Positions 1 through 9,158 of a stretch of 64,000 nt of DNA are shown here, one piece after another. The stretch is from Hyphomicrobiales bacterium (lineage in GTDB: Bacteria; Pseudomonadota; Alphaproteobacteria; Rhizobiales; Beijerinckiaceae): assembly GCA_027483505.1 (NCBI GenBank), contig JAIXUP010000073.1:1-64000 (forward strand). Reading direction: 5' to 3'. The translations under genes and the position numbers were made by a program. Each line of letters starts with the position of its first letter. The stretch's first letter is position 1. The notes under the pieces were generated by a model that did not search any database, was not told the origin of the DNA, and saw nothing but the letters and a program-made list of their open reading frames with translations.

Positions 1-22
1 GCTATGGCGCGACGGCGCCGCT

Positions 23-1618
23 TCAGCGCGCCGAGATGGTGGTCAGGTCCTGAAACCAATGCTGGGCCTGCACGAAATCCTTCACCTTCGGGGAAAGCAC
101 ATGCGGATTGGTGTCGTGCACGACCCAGACCAGCACGGCCTCGTCCACGAGGATGGTATGTGCTTCCGCGATCAGCCGGTCCTGTTCTGCAACGTCGAAG
201 CTGCGCTTGGCCTGGTCGAGCAGGGCGTCCACTTTCGGGTTGCTGTAGCCCCCCCAGTTCACGCCGACCGGCGCAACCTGGTTGGAGTGGAAGAAGCGGA
301 TGATGGCCAGGAGCGGGTCGGAGGTCAGATAGGCGACGTTGTTGGAGGTGACGCCCGCATTCGACTCGTCCTTCGCCCCCCGACGCCATGACGTGTAGAG
401 AACTTCCAGTTCGACGACCTTGAAGCTGATCTCGATGCCGATGTCCTTGAGGCTTTGCTGGATCGCCTCATTCATGGGCAGCGACTGCATCTGCCCTGTG
501 CCGCCCTGTGCGATCAGGAAGGTGGTCTTGAGCGGCCTGGCGGGCGAGTATCCCGCCTCCAGCACAAGCTTTCTTGCCGCTTCGAGATCATACTTGATGT
601 CGAAGCTTGGCTTGCCGAACCACGGGCTTGACGGGTCGACCTGCCCCTTGGCCGGCTTGGCGAGGCCGCCGAGAAGGTGGACGAGCCCCTCCCGGTCAAT
701 GGCCAGATTGAGCGCCTTGCGCAGGCGCACATCCGTCCACGGCGAGCCCGGCTGCACGCTGAGGTGATAGTTCCAGACATGCGGGGTGACATTGTCGACC
801 ACGCGGAACCCGGCGCGCTTCAGGGCCGGGATGCTGTCAGGCGCCGGAGTCTCGATGAGGTCCACCTGGCCGGACAACAGCGCATTGGTGCGCGACGAGA
901 CTTCCGGAATCGGAATGAGGATCATCTTGTCCACCTTCGCCATCCTGGTTTTGTCCCAGTAGTCGGCATTGCGGACCAGTTCGGCTCTCTCGCGCGGCAC
1001 CAGTGATTCCAGCTTGAATGGCCCCGTTCCCGATGGCTTTGCCGCAACCTTGTCCCAGTCACGTCCCATGGCCTCATACTGGGCCGGGCTGCCGATCAGA
1101 AACCACAGGATCTGGTACGGAAAGAAGGAATCGACCTCCTTTGTGGTCACCTCGACCGTCATGTCGTCGATCTTGCGGTAGCTGGCCACGGAGGGCAGGC
1201 GCGGACGAACCTGCGCTGCCTGACGCCGGTCAAAGTGCGGTGCCTTTTCATCCAGCACCTTGTCGAAGTTCCAGATCACGGCATCCGCATTGAATGAGCT
1301 GCCGTCATGGAACTTCACGCCGGGCCGCAACGCGAACCGCCACTTCTTCTGATCGGCCGGATCGACCGTCCAGCTTGTGGCAAGCCCCGGGATCAGTTTG
1401 CCCGGACGCTCGGCCACGTTCATCTCCCAGGCGACGAGGGAGTCGTAGAGCGTGTGGCCGGTGAATTGGTAGGCGCCCGCGCCCCTGTCCGGCTGGCCGG
1501 TGGTCAGCGGAATGTCGGCAGTGGAAATCCCGTAACGAAGGACTGACTGGGCGGAGGCGGCGGAAATCTGGGCTGCGATCAGCGCCAGTGGCGCCAGATA
1601 GCGGAAGAGTCGCTTCAT
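23..1618 (-). CDS. ABC transporter solute-binding protein, family 5 (peptide/nickel type)
   Basis: Periplasmic receptor of a Dpp/Opp-type importer, about 531 residues, the usual size for the family. A signal peptide (MKRLFRYLAPLAL...AASAQS) precedes a mature start LRYGIS. Family 5 hallmarks follow: GLATSWTV, FALRPGVKFHDGSSF, GTGPFKLES and NYHLSVQ, the last three in regions typical of DppA/SBP_bac_5. The ORF is open further upstream to 1681, but the start at 1618 places the signal peptide at the N-terminus. No permease or ATPase genes lie on its upstream side; because it is transcribed leftwards, partner genes would lie beyond the left window edge. Substrate unknown. Confidence 0.9.
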   Translation of the reverse strand: MKRLFRYLAPLALIAAQISAASAQSVLRYGISTADIPLTTGQPDRGAGAYQFTGHTLYDSLVAWEMNVAERPGKLIPGLATSWTVDPADQKKWRFALRPGVKFHDGSSFNADAVIWNFDKVLDEKAPHFDRRQAAQVRPRLPSVASYRKIDDMTVEVTTKEVDSFFPYQILWFLIGSPAQYEAMGRDWDKVAAKPSGTGPFKLESLVPRERAELVRNADYWDKTRMAKVDKMILIPIPEVSSRTNALLSGQVDLIETPAPDSIPALKRAGFRVVDNVTPHVWNYHLSVQPGSPWTDVRLRKALNLAIDREGLVHLLGGLAKPAKGQVDPSSPWFGKPSFDIKYDLEAARKLVLEAGYSPARPLKTTFLIAQGGTGQMQSLPMNEAIQQSLKDIGIEISFKVVELEVLYTSWRRGAKDESNAGVTSNNVAYLTSDPLLAIIRFFHSNQVAPVGVNWGGYSNPKVDALLDQAKRSFDVAEQDRLIAEAHTILVDEAVLVWVVHDTNPHVLSPKVKDFVQAQHWFQDLTTISAR

Positions 1619-1738
1619 GGTGGGGGAGCTTTCTGAAACAGGGCCGATGCCCGTTCCACGCAAGCCGGATGCCACCTTCATGAGCCTGATTGTCGCACCC
1701 CGTGCCGGCCATGGCCCAGGGTGGACACCACCCGCCAG

Positions 1739-2476
1739 TCACTCAGCCGCCGCCCGCACCTTCTTCCACCTGAACCGCGCGAAGTAGTCCCGCTTGTGCG
1801 CGTGCCAGATGATGATCGAGAGCCCGATGATGCAGGGGATCGACCAGGCCACCGGATTGAGCGCATGGTGCGGCGCATAGCGCACGGCCCCGAAGGCGAG
1901 GAAGGCGGTGTAGCAGGAAATGCCGGCGCCGACGCCGGCCTTGAAGTGCTCGATCAGGTAATCCATTCGCGGCGGCGCAGGCTTGCAGATGTACCACAGG
2001 TTCGTGCCGGCCGCCGCGAAGCCGATGAAGGGCATGGCGATCATCAGGGGCTGGCCGATCATGATGCCGAGCACGAGGCAATTCAGTGCGCTTGCCACCG
2101 TGACGGCCTGCATGCCGACATGAAACCAGTCGCGGTTGGCGGGGTGGTTGAGCTTGTTCTTTACGACCGTGAGCGAATGCCAGGCGAGGCTTGCGGTGAG
2201 GATGCCGAGATACAGCATCATCCAGCCGAAGATGCCGCGGATCAGGGCAACGTCGGTGAGTTTGGGATGGGTCGGCAGCGGGTCGATCAGGGTGCAGGCG
2301 GCCATGGCCGCGGCCAGAACGCCGTTGGTCAGCATCGCCCAGGCGAACCAGCGGCCCCAGCGCTTGTGGTTGACCCCGCCCTTGCGCCCGATCACGGGGA
2401 CCCAGAAAGCCACCAGCCCGAATGCGCCCACGACAATGTGGACCATCACGAGGTGCTCAAACAGCCAGTGGATCAT
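1739..2476 (-). CDS. DUF2306-like integral membrane protein
   Basis: About 245 residues with six or seven hydrophobic segments (for example MVHIVVGAFGLVAFWVPV, WMMLYLGILTASLAW, IPCIIGLSIIIWHAH). The motif GGVNHKRWGRWFAWAM after the first helix resembles the HRxxGR signature of DUF2306-like membrane proteins. The open frame extends to 2539, but the start at 2476 (MIHWLFEHL) gives a normal first membrane segment. It stands alone, divergent from the DUF427 gene. Function unknown; the family call rests on one motif and topology. Confidence 0.7.
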   Translation of the reverse strand: MIHWLFEHLVMVHIVVGAFGLVAFWVPVIGRKGGVNHKRWGRWFAWAMLTNGVLAAAMAACTLIDPLPTHPKLTDVALIRGIFGWMMLYLGILTASLAWHSLTVVKNKLNHPANRDWFHVGMQAVTVASALNCLVLGIMIGQPLMIAMPFIGFAAAGTNLWYICKPAPPRMDYLIEHFKAGVGAGISCYTAFLAFGAVRYAPHHALNPVAWSIPCIIGLSIIIWHAHKRDYFARFRWKKVRAAAE

Positions 2477-2580
2477 GGATGCTCCCCGAACACCCGTTGC
2501 GGATGGGTGCATCCTAGCCGCAGGCACCCCATATGTCATGGGGAATTGACAGACAACCTGTCTGTGCAGGGAGCAGCACC

Positions 2581-2862
2581 ATGGTTCAGGCCATCTGGAA
2601 AGGGACCGTGATTGCGGAGTCCGCCAAAACGGTCGTGATCGAGAACAATCATTACTTCCCGCCCGAAGACGTCAAGCAGGCGTTCTTCAAGCCGAGCGGC
2701 ACGACCACGACCTGCCCCTGGAAGGGCATCGCGCATTACCAATCGATCGTTGTGGACGGCGTGGAAAACACCGACGCGGCCTGGTACTATCCCGATCCGA
2801 AGAACGCGGCCGACGCCATCAGGGGCCGCATCGCGTTCTGGAAGGGCGTGACCGTGGCCTAG
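2581..2862 (+). CDS. DUF427 domain-containing protein
   Basis: A 93-residue small soluble protein. It shows the typical DUF427 pattern: YFPPEDV near residue 24, TTTTCPWKG, AHYQSIVVDG, AAWYYPDP and a closing GRIAFWKGV. The start at 2581 is preceded by AGGGAG at a normal distance; the track ORF begins earlier at 2533 without such a site. The family is widespread and its biochemical role is not established. It diverges from the membrane protein gene upstream. Confidence 0.9.
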   Translation: MVQAIWKGTVIAESAKTVVIENNHYFPPEDVKQAFFKPSGTTTTCPWKGIAHYQSIVVDGVENTDAAWYYPDPKNAADAIRGRIAFWKGVTVA

Positions 2863-2877
2863 CTGCGGAGCCGGCGC

Positions 2878-3225
2878 TCACTCGTTCAGGGTGTAGCGCC
2901 CGAGCCTGCACACATTGATCGCTTTGCGCGTGACGATGTCGCCATCGGCGAAGGTGAAGCGGAAGTCATAGATGCAGTCGGGCCGGTTATCGCTCATGTT
3001 GACGCTGATCTCGCCACCTGCGTTGAGCACGCGCTTGCCCAGGATGTCTTCTTCCCACTTGTTCACGCGCGCTGGCGACGCCTGGAACGAATTGAGCTTG
3101 ACGCTCGTGTTGTTGAACAGCGTGAAGCTGCAGACTTCGGCGCCGCGATTGCAGGCCTGCGCTGCGCTGGGCAGCAGTGCCACAAGCGCCAAGGCGCCGA
3201 GCGTGGCCGTAACAGTTTTAATCAT
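2878..3225 (-). CDS. small secreted protein of unknown function
   Basis: About 115 residues with a signal peptide (MIKTVTATLGALALVALLPSAAQA) followed by CNRGAEVC. The mature part has the pattern of a small secreted family common in alphaproteobacteria: FNNTSVKLNSFQASPARVNKW, then EEDILGKRVL, NAGGEISVN, a cysteine in CIYDFRFTFADGD and a final NVCRLGRYT. Four cysteines suggest two disulfides. The start at 3225 carries GGGGGA upstream and begins the signal peptide, so the longer track ORF (3285) is not used. Function unknown. Confidence 0.75.
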   Translation of the reverse strand: MIKTVTATLGALALVALLPSAAQACNRGAEVCSFTLFNNTSVKLNSFQASPARVNKWEEDILGKRVLNAGGEISVNMSDNRPDCIYDFRFTFADGDIVTRKAINVCRLGRYTLNE

Positions 3226-3251
3226 GATCAAATCCCCCGAAAAGCACGTCA

Positions 3252-3283
3252 AGGATATCCTTTCGGCAAGGGGGGCTGTCAAC
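3252..3283 (-). promoter_or_regulatory. possible promoter of the small secreted protein gene
   Basis: Reading leftwards, a consensus TTGACA (3283-3278) is followed after 17-20 bases by AT-richer GGATATCCT. It lies about 30-60 bases upstream of the start at 3225, in the divergent gap with the aldehyde dehydrogenase gene. The -10 match is imperfect. Confidence 0.35.
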
Positions 3284-3454
3284 AATCTGCGCCGATCCGC
3301 GCGCGGTTTTTTTCACGATTGCTTAACCTGCGGGGAAGGACGCAAGCTTGCCCTGCAACGGCCCCTTGCGCGGATGCCTGCTTAAAGATCGTGCATGAAG
3401 GTGCTATGTGACCTGCACGAGGTCCATTCCTCCCGCCAAACACAGAGGTTCGCC

Positions 3455-4903
3455 ATGTTGCTCAAAGATCCAAGCCTGCTGAAGTCACAGTCCTACATCA
3501 ACGGCCAGTGGGTCGGGCAGGGCGTCGACGCGGTCGAGAATCCGGCCACTGGCGAGCTTCTGTCGCGGGTCCCCAATCACGGCGCGAAGGAAGCACAGGA
3601 CGCCGTTGATGCGGCGGAAGCGGCGTTCAGGCTTTGGTCGAAGAAACTGGCCAAGGAGCGCTGTGCGATTCTGAAAAAGTGGTTCGAACTGATCATGGCC
3701 AATGTCGATGACATCGCGCTGATCATGACCTCCGAACAGGGCAAGCCGCTCGCCGAGGCGAAGGGCGAGGTCGCCTATGCTGCCTCGTTCGTCGAGTATT
3801 ATGCCGAGGAAGCCAAGCGCATCTATGGCGAGACGATTCCGTCGCCCTTCCCGAACGCGCGCGTGATGGTGACGCGCCAGCCGGTTGGCGTCATCGCCGC
3901 GATCACCCCGTGGAACTTCCCGGCCGCCATGATCACCCGCAAGGTCTCGCCCGCGCTTGCCGCCGGCTGCACCGCCGTGATCAAGCCCGCGCCCGAGACG
4001 CCGCTGACGGCGCTGGCCCTGGCGGAACTGGCCCATCGCGCCGGCATCCCGGCGGGCGTGCTCAACATCATGACCGGCGACGCCCCGGCGATCGGCAAGG
4101 TCTGGTGCGAGGCGCCCGCCGTGCGCGCCATTGGCTTCACCGGCTCCACCGAGGTCGGCAAGCTCCTGATGCGGCAGGCGGCAGGTACCGTGAAGAAGGT
4201 CGGCCTTGAGCTGGGCGGCAATGCGCCCTTCATCGTGTTCGACGACGCCGATCTCGACGCGGCCGTCGAGGGCGCGGTCGTTTCGAAGTACCGCAACATG
4301 GGCCAGACGTGCGTCTGCGCCAACCGCATCTATGTGCAGGACGGCATCTATGACGCTTTCGTCGAGAAGTTCGCGAAGAAGGTCATCGATCTGAAGGTCG
4401 GCAACGGCGCGGAGGTCGGCGTGATGCAGGGCCCGCTGATCACGATGGAAGCCGTGGAAAAGGTCGAAAGCCACATCAAGGATGCGGTTGCGAAGGGCGC
4501 GAAGGTGGTCGTCGGGGGCAAGCGCCACGCGCTCGGACGCACCTTCTTCGAGCCGACGGTTCTGAGCGGCGTCACGACGAAGATGGTCGTCGCCCGTGAC
4601 GAAACCTTCGGCCCGATGGCTCCGATCTTCCGGTTCACCGACGAAGCCGACGTCATCGCCCAGGCCAACGCCACCCAGTACGGGCTGGCCTCCTACTTCT
4701 ACGCCCGCGACCTCGGCCGCGTCTTCCGCGTCTCCGAGGCGCTCGAATACGGCATGGTCGCGGTCAACACCGCGCTGCTCGGCTCAGCCGAAGTGCCCTT
4801 CGGCGGCGTCAAGGAAAGCGGCCTCGGCCGCGAAGGCTCCCGCCACGGCATGGATGAGTTCACCGAGATCAAATACGTGCTGCTGGGCGGCCTCGGGATG
4901 TGA
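3455..4903 (+). CDS. gabD: NAD(P)-dependent succinate-semialdehyde dehydrogenase (GabD-like)
   Basis: 482 residues, the same length as E. coli GabD, an aldehyde dehydrogenase oxidising succinate semialdehyde to succinate in GABA breakdown. The cofactor region has WNFPAAMITRK and GFTGSTEVGKLL. The general-base Glu lies in LELGGNAPF (about residue 252) and the nucleophilic Cys in GQTCVCANR (about 286), both at the GabD positions. The C-terminal FGGVKESGLGREG is typical. The start at 3455 has an AGAGG site eight bases upstream; the longer ORF from 3395 has none. Other semialdehydes are possible substrates because no GABA transaminase lies nearby. Confidence 0.9.
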   Translation: MLLKDPSLLKSQSYINGQWVGQGVDAVENPATGELLSRVPNHGAKEAQDAVDAAEAAFRLWSKKLAKERCAILKKWFELIMANVDDIALIMTSEQGKPLAEAKGEVAYAASFVEYYAEEAKRIYGETIPSPFPNARVMVTRQPVGVIAAITPWNFPAAMITRKVSPALAAGCTAVIKPAPETPLTALALAELAHRAGIPAGVLNIMTGDAPAIGKVWCEAPAVRAIGFTGSTEVGKLLMRQAAGTVKKVGLELGGNAPFIVFDDADLDAAVEGAVVSKYRNMGQTCVCANRIYVQDGIYDAFVEKFAKKVIDLKVGNGAEVGVMQGPLITMEAVEKVESHIKDAVAKGAKVVVGGKRHALGRTFFEPTVLSGVTTKMVVARDETFGPMAPIFRFTDEADVIAQANATQYGLASYFYARDLGRVFRVSEALEYGMVAVNTALLGSAEVPFGGVKESGLGREGSRHGMDEFTEIKYVLLGGLGM

Positions 4904-4937
4904 GAGACGCAGTCGTTCAGACGCGAAACCTGCCGCA

Positions 4938-4964
4938 TGACGGTCGGGCCTGGCCCGGCCGTCA
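4938..4964 (+). terminator. strong hairpin downstream of gabD
   Basis: Arms TGACGGTCGGGCC and GGCCCGGCCGTCA are complementary over 13 bases with one G-T pair and almost no loop. It starts about 35 bases after the gabD stop. There is no clean T run after it, so Rho-independent termination is likely but not certain. Confidence 0.5.
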
Positions 4965-5069
4965 CATTGTCCCGCTTCTTGTCCTGATCCGCTGCTCTTC
5001 GGCTCGGGCCTGCCAGAAACGATTCGTTCACCTTGATCACGCATCTGTGTCGTGATTTCGCCACCGATT

Positions 5070-5085
5070 CTGAATATCTATTCAG
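5070..5085. promoter_or_regulatory. palindrome upstream of the opgC-like gene
   Basis: CTGAATA-TC-TATTCAG, perfect 7-base arms in an AT-rich patch 22 bases before the OpgC-like start. It could be an operator for a dimeric regulator. A second weaker inverted repeat (ATCACG...CGTGAT) lies at 5036-5056. Confidence 0.3.
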
Positions 5086-5106
5086 GAAGAGCGAGGGAGC
5101 GGCGCG

Positions 5107-6330
5107 ATGCGGGCTTCTGCCCTGTCAAGGGATGTCAGGCTGGATGTGCTCAGGGGGCTCGCGCTCCTGATCATTTTCGTCGACCATATTCCCGGGATGG
5201 TGTTTGCAGGGCTTACGCCACAGGCGTTCGGCTATGCCGACGCCGCCGAGGCCTTCGTGCTGATCGCCGGCCTCTCGGCCTATCAGGCCTACAACGGGAA
5301 GCTGGCGTCCGCAGGCGCGCTGCGCGGATCGCTGCCGATTTTCACCCGCGTCTGGCAGCTTTATGTGACGCATCTGGCGCTGGTGGTGCTGGTGGCGGGC
5401 ATCGCCGCTTATGCCGCGCGGCGCTTTGGCGATCCGAACTATCTCGAAGCGCTCGGCCTTGATGTGTTTCTGGCTGATCCTGCTCAGGCGATTGTTGGCG
5501 TTGTGACGCTGACATTCCTGCCGAACTATCTCGATATCCTGCCGCTCTACATGATCGTGCTGAGCCTGCTACCCCTCGTCCTGCTGGGTCTCAGGGTGCA
5601 TTGGGCCTTGCCGCTCGCGCTGTCCTTCGCGCTCTACATGGTGGCGCAGATATGGGGGCTCAACCTGCCCAACATCCAGGCCAGCCGGGTCTGGTTCTTC
5701 AATCCGCTGGCCTGGCAGTTCATCTTCGTCGGCGGCGTGGTGATGGCGCATCTGGCCGCCAGCGGGCGGCTCGAGCCGTTGTTCCGACTGCGCAGGCTTG
5801 TGGTGTTCATCACCACCCTTGCGTCGGCCTATGTGCTCTTTTCGCTGCTCTCGGTGGCGCCCTGGCGTCAGATCCCGGCCCTGGCCAACCTGAGCCTGAT
5901 CGATCCGGCCGACCTGCCGGTCGCCGACAAGACCAACCTGACGGTGCTCAGGCTGATGGACGGCCTCGCCAAGGCCTGGCTGTTGGCGGTGCTGATCCCG
6001 CGTGCCGCGGGCTGGCTCGACGCCCTGCCTGCCCGCATGCTCGCCGTGATGGGCCGCCAGTCGCTGCCCGTCTTCGTGCTGGGTCTGGTGCTGTCGACGG
6101 TGTGCGGCGTGATTCTGCGCGAAACCGGCTTTGTCCTGGCGGTCCAGATCGCCGTTCTCGTCGGCGGCAGCGCGATCCTGATCGGCTTCGCCGCCTTGCT
6201 CGATTGGCAGGCGAGGATGGGCAAGCGCGATGCTGCGGTCGCCATGACCAAATCCGATACGGAGGCAAGGCCTGCTCCCGGGCCTGCCGCTCCGCTGGCC
6301 AAGGCTCTGGCCGAGCCCTCGACAAAGTGA
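5107..6330 (+). CDS. OpgC domain-containing membrane protein
   Basis: 407 residues with about ten hydrophobic segments. The N-terminus has the OpgC/acyltransferase signature DVRLDVLRGLALLIIFVDHIPG, followed by FGYADAAEAFVLIAGLS. OpgC proteins add succinyl groups to periplasmic glucans; the exact substrate here is inferred from the family only. GAGGGAG stands just before the ATG. The C-terminal 35 residues are Ala/Pro-rich and likely cytoplasmic. The Vgb-like gene follows 12 bases later on the same strand, so the two are probably cotranscribed. Confidence 0.85.
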   Translation: MRASALSRDVRLDVLRGLALLIIFVDHIPGMVFAGLTPQAFGYADAAEAFVLIAGLSAYQAYNGKLASAGALRGSLPIFTRVWQLYVTHLALVVLVAGIAAYAARRFGDPNYLEALGLDVFLADPAQAIVGVVTLTFLPNYLDILPLYMIVLSLLPLVLLGLRVHWALPLALSFALYMVAQIWGLNLPNIQASRVWFFNPLAWQFIFVGGVVMAHLAASGRLEPLFRLRRLVVFITTLASAYVLFSLLSVAPWRQIPALANLSLIDPADLPVADKTNLTVLRLMDGLAKAWLLAVLIPRAAGWLDALPARMLAVMGRQSLPVFVLGLVLSTVCGVILRETGFVLAVQIAVLVGGSAILIGFAALLDWQARMGKRDAAVAMTKSDTEARPAPGPAAPLAKALAEPSTK

Positions 6331-6341
6331 GATTGTCAGGC

Positions 6342-7388
6342 ATGATGGGCGCGATGGCATCGATTGTTCAGAGTTTCACCGCAGGCCGGAACCTGCGCCG
6401 CGCGGCTCCGGTCGCTGCGCTGTTGGGCGGACTTGCCGCCGCGCTGGCCCAGCCTGTATCCGCATCGGACAGGCCGAAGGCCCCGACCATCGTCGTCGCG
6501 CTTGACGGCTCCGTCGTGCCCAGCGGCATCGTTGGCTTGGAAAGCGCTGAAAGCACGATCTGGTTTGCCTCAGCCTCGCGCAGCGCTGTCGGCGAGGTTG
6601 ATGTCGCCTCCCGTTCCGTGAGCTACCTGGCGCTCGGCCATGGCGCCAAACCCCGCAATCTGACACGCTGCGGCAATGGCAATCTCTATGTTCTGGACCC
6701 GGCCCTCAATGTCATCCATGAGGTGACCCCGGCCACCGAGCAGGTCAAGCGCCATCCGATGCCGTCAGGCACCACGGCCGACCTGACGGGGGCGGTCTGC
6801 ACGGCGACCAACATCCTGCTGTTCACCGGCTATAATGGCTGGCTTGGCAGGCTCGACACCACGACCGGGCAGATCAGCCTTGTCGAAGCGACCGGCGGGC
6901 GCGGCCCGGCGCAGATCACCCTTTCGCCCTCCGGTTCGGTCTGGTTTGCCGGTTATGCCTCGAACCAGATCGTGCGGGTTGATCCGCAGACGCTGAAGCA
7001 GGACGCGTTCGTGATGCCATCCGGCGTCGAGGGTCCAAAGGGAATTGCCGTCGACGGCTCCGGCCGTGTCTGGGTCAGCGCCTTCCGCTCGGCCCGGATT
7101 GCCCGCTTCGATCCACGCCGCCGCAGCTGGGATGCCTGGCCGATGGGCGAGGGCAGCCGGCCGCACTCCATCGCGCTGGATTCCAGCGGCGACGTGCTGG
7201 TCACCGACGTCGGCAGGGACCGCTTGATGCGCTTCGACCCCAAGACGGGAACCGCTTCGCTTGTTGCCCCACTGTCCGAACGCGGCCAGGCGCGCTCCAT
7301 GACGCGCGTGGGCGAGCAGGTCTGGATCGCGGAAACGGCGGCGGATCGTCTGGTCGCTGTCGACCTGTCGCCAAGCCCGAGCAACTGA
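6342..7388 (+). CDS. secreted beta-propeller protein, virginiamycin B lyase (Vgb)-like
   Basis: About 348 residues. A signal-peptide-like N-terminus (RRAAPVAALLGGLAAALAQPVSA) is followed by six or seven repeats with the streptogramin-lyase/NHL pattern, such as GIVGLESAESTIWFAS, ITLSPSGSVWFAGYASNQIVRVD, GIAVDGSGRVWVSAF and HSIALDSSGDVLVTD. True Vgb linearises streptogramin B; most such homologues are of unknown function, and I do not claim resistance. Candidate starts are 6342, 6345 and 6354; TCAGG precedes the first two. The track shows this frame open far upstream inside the OpgC-like gene. Confidence 0.75.
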   Translation: MMGAMASIVQSFTAGRNLRRAAPVAALLGGLAAALAQPVSASDRPKAPTIVVALDGSVVPSGIVGLESAESTIWFASASRSAVGEVDVASRSVSYLALGHGAKPRNLTRCGNGNLYVLDPALNVIHEVTPATEQVKRHPMPSGTTADLTGAVCTATNILLFTGYNGWLGRLDTTTGQISLVEATGGRGPAQITLSPSGSVWFAGYASNQIVRVDPQTLKQDAFVMPSGVEGPKGIAVDGSGRVWVSAFRSARIARFDPRRRSWDAWPMGEGSRPHSIALDSSGDVLVTDVGRDRLMRFDPKTGTASLVAPLSERGQARSMTRVGEQVWIAETAADRLVAVDLSPSPSN

Positions 7389-7434
7389 CAGAACGGACTG
7401 TTTTGGTGTTTGTTGTTTGCCGCTGATTTGACCG

Positions 7435-8256
7435 TCAGCGCGACGTCACATCGCGCGAGACGGCGACATCGTGCCCGGCCCGAAGCGGCAGCCTGGCGGC
7501 GATGACCTCCGCGAGCACCATACCGGTGCAGGCATGCATTGGCACCGTCATGTGCAGTTCGTCCGCCTTGATCAGCTCGGCCATTGACGCGTCGCCCTTG
7601 TCCACGATGCCGCGCATCAGGTCGAAACGGCTCCAGAGCATGGCGTCACGCCGCGTCACCGCGTCAGCCAGCAGGGCGCGCATCGGCTGCAGCGCGGTTG
7701 ATTGCAGCACCTTCGGGGCCAGCTGCATGTCCATCAGGATGACGGGCGCGCCGATCAGGTCGAGTTTGCGCAGTCCGGCATCCACATTGCGCGCGCTGAT
7801 TGCGATGTCCTGCTGGCGCACCACGTCATTCACGCCGAGTTGCCAGATGACGAGGTCGGGGTGCTGCTGCTCGACATCACTGCCGAAGCGGGCGATCGTC
7901 TCGGGCATGGCCTCGCCGCCACGGCCCTTGTTCATCACGACAAATGTGCCGGCGCCGAACAGCGCGTTGAGCCGCCGTTCCATTTGAACCGGATAAGCCT
8001 GCTGCCGGTCGGCAAGATCGCTGCCTTCGGTCGAGGATGAGCCGATGGCGACAAGCCGAATCGGCTGCCGCTGCTGCAGTTTTTCCGCAATCTTGCGGTA
8101 CTGGATGTCGTTCGTCTGGCCGCGTTCGGCAGCGGCGGAGGGGCACCAGGCGGGCCGCGCAGATTCGGGGGCGTCAGACGCAAAGACGCTCGCGCAAACG
8201 CCAAACAGCGCCACGCTCAGCCCCGCCAGAAATCCCCGGTCCCTGAGTTTACCCAT
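7435..8256 (-). CDS. secreted SGNH/GDSL-family hydrolase
   Basis: 273 residues with an N-terminal signal peptide (GFLAGLSVALFGVCASVFA). The esterase blocks are present: block I VAIGSSSTEG with the nucleophilic Ser, the Gly region NKGRGGE, block III WQLGVND with the catalytic Asn, and a late DELHMT region with a candidate catalytic His. It therefore likely hydrolyses an ester or deacetylates a glycan in the periplasm. It converges on the Vgb-like gene with about 45 bases between. Substrate unknown. Confidence 0.85.
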   Translation of the reverse strand: MGKLRDRGFLAGLSVALFGVCASVFASDAPESARPAWCPSAAAERGQTNDIQYRKIAEKLQQRQPIRLVAIGSSSTEGSDLADRQQAYPVQMERRLNALFGAGTFVVMNKGRGGEAMPETIARFGSDVEQQHPDLVIWQLGVNDVVRQQDIAISARNVDAGLRKLDLIGAPVILMDMQLAPKVLQSTALQPMRALLADAVTRRDAMLWSRFDLMRGIVDKGDASMAELIKADELHMTVPMHACTGMVLAEVIAARLPLRAGHDVAVSRDVTSR

Positions 8257-8388
8257 TCTTCATCCAGTCGGCCATCGCCGGTCCCGCAAGTCAAGTCCAA
8301 CGATCAGGCTTGTTCGCCCATGATTTGATCATTGGTTTACGTGCCGACTCCGAAACGCTATGCCGCGCAAGATGAACCGGAGATGATC

Positions 8389-9093
8389 ATGGCAGATCTG
8401 GAAGGGCTGAAGCGTCTGGCGGCGGCTCGGGCGCTGGAACTGGTCCGGCCTGGCATGCGCCTTGGCCTTGGCACGGGCTCGACCGCCAAGCACTTTGTCG
8501 AGTTGCTGGGCGAGCGTGTCCGCGCCGGCCTGGCGGTGCAGGCCGTCCCAACCTCGGAGCAGACCCATGCTTTGGCGTTGAAAGAGGGCATCACGCTGAA
8601 AACGCTGGATGAACTGCCCGAACTCGACCTCACTGTCGATGGCGCCGACGAACTGGATCATGACCTCAGGCTGATCAAGGGCGGCGGCGCCGCTCTGCTG
8701 CGCGAGAAGATCGTGGCCGCCGCCTCGACCCGCATGATCGTGATCGCCGATCAGAGCAAGCTCGTCGACCGGCTGGGGCGCTATCCGCTGCCGATCGAGG
8801 TGGCGCCCTTCGGCATTGTCAGCACGACTGCGGCGATCAAGAAGGCCATCGCTTCCGTCGGCTGCCATGGTTCAGTCACGGTTCGGCATGACAAGGCAGG
8901 GCAATGGCTGATCACCGATGGCGGGCACCACATCATTGACGCCTCACTCAGCCGAATCGATCGGGCGGAAGATCTGGCGCTTGCGCTGTCCACCATTCCC
9001 GGCGTGATGGAGCATGGCTTGTTTCTCGGCATGGCCAGCGCCGCAATTCTGGCCACGGATGCAGGCGTGCGCGTGCTGGGTTCCCTTGATTGA
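8389..9093 (+). CDS. rpiA: ribose-5-phosphate isomerase A
   Basis: About 234 residues; interconverts ribose 5-phosphate and ribulose 5-phosphate in the pentose phosphate pathway. All family motifs are present: [27 protein letters not shown] with the catalytic acid, and [12 protein letters not shown]. The start at 8389 has GGAG six bases upstream; the ORF track's 8332 start would add 19 unrelated residues. Divergent from the SGNH hydrolase gene. Confidence 0.95.
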   Translation: MADLEGLKRLAAARALELVRPGMRLGLGTGSTAKHFVELLGERVRAGLAVQAVPTSEQTHALALKEGITLKTLDELPELDLTVDGADELDHDLRLIKGGGAALLREKIVAAASTRMIVIADQSKLVDRLGRYPLPIEVAPFGIVSTTAAIKKAIASVGCHGSVTVRHDKAGQWLITDGGHHIIDASLSRIDRAEDLALALSTIPGVMEHGLFLGMASAAILATDAGVRVLGSLD

Positions 9094-9158
9094 CGATGAC
9101 TGATTGACGAACCCGGCCTGCGTCTGACAAGGACACTGCAGAAAAAGGATATCACACC

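Noticed and set aside
3485-4528. 347-residue minus-strand ORF inside gabD
   Set aside because: Opposite a well-supported aldehyde dehydrogenase; low-complexity Arg/Asp/His sequence.
6342-7388. Streptogramin resistance gene
   Set aside because: Only the general beta-propeller pattern is visible; most Vgb-like homologues in environmental bacteria have no shown lyase activity.
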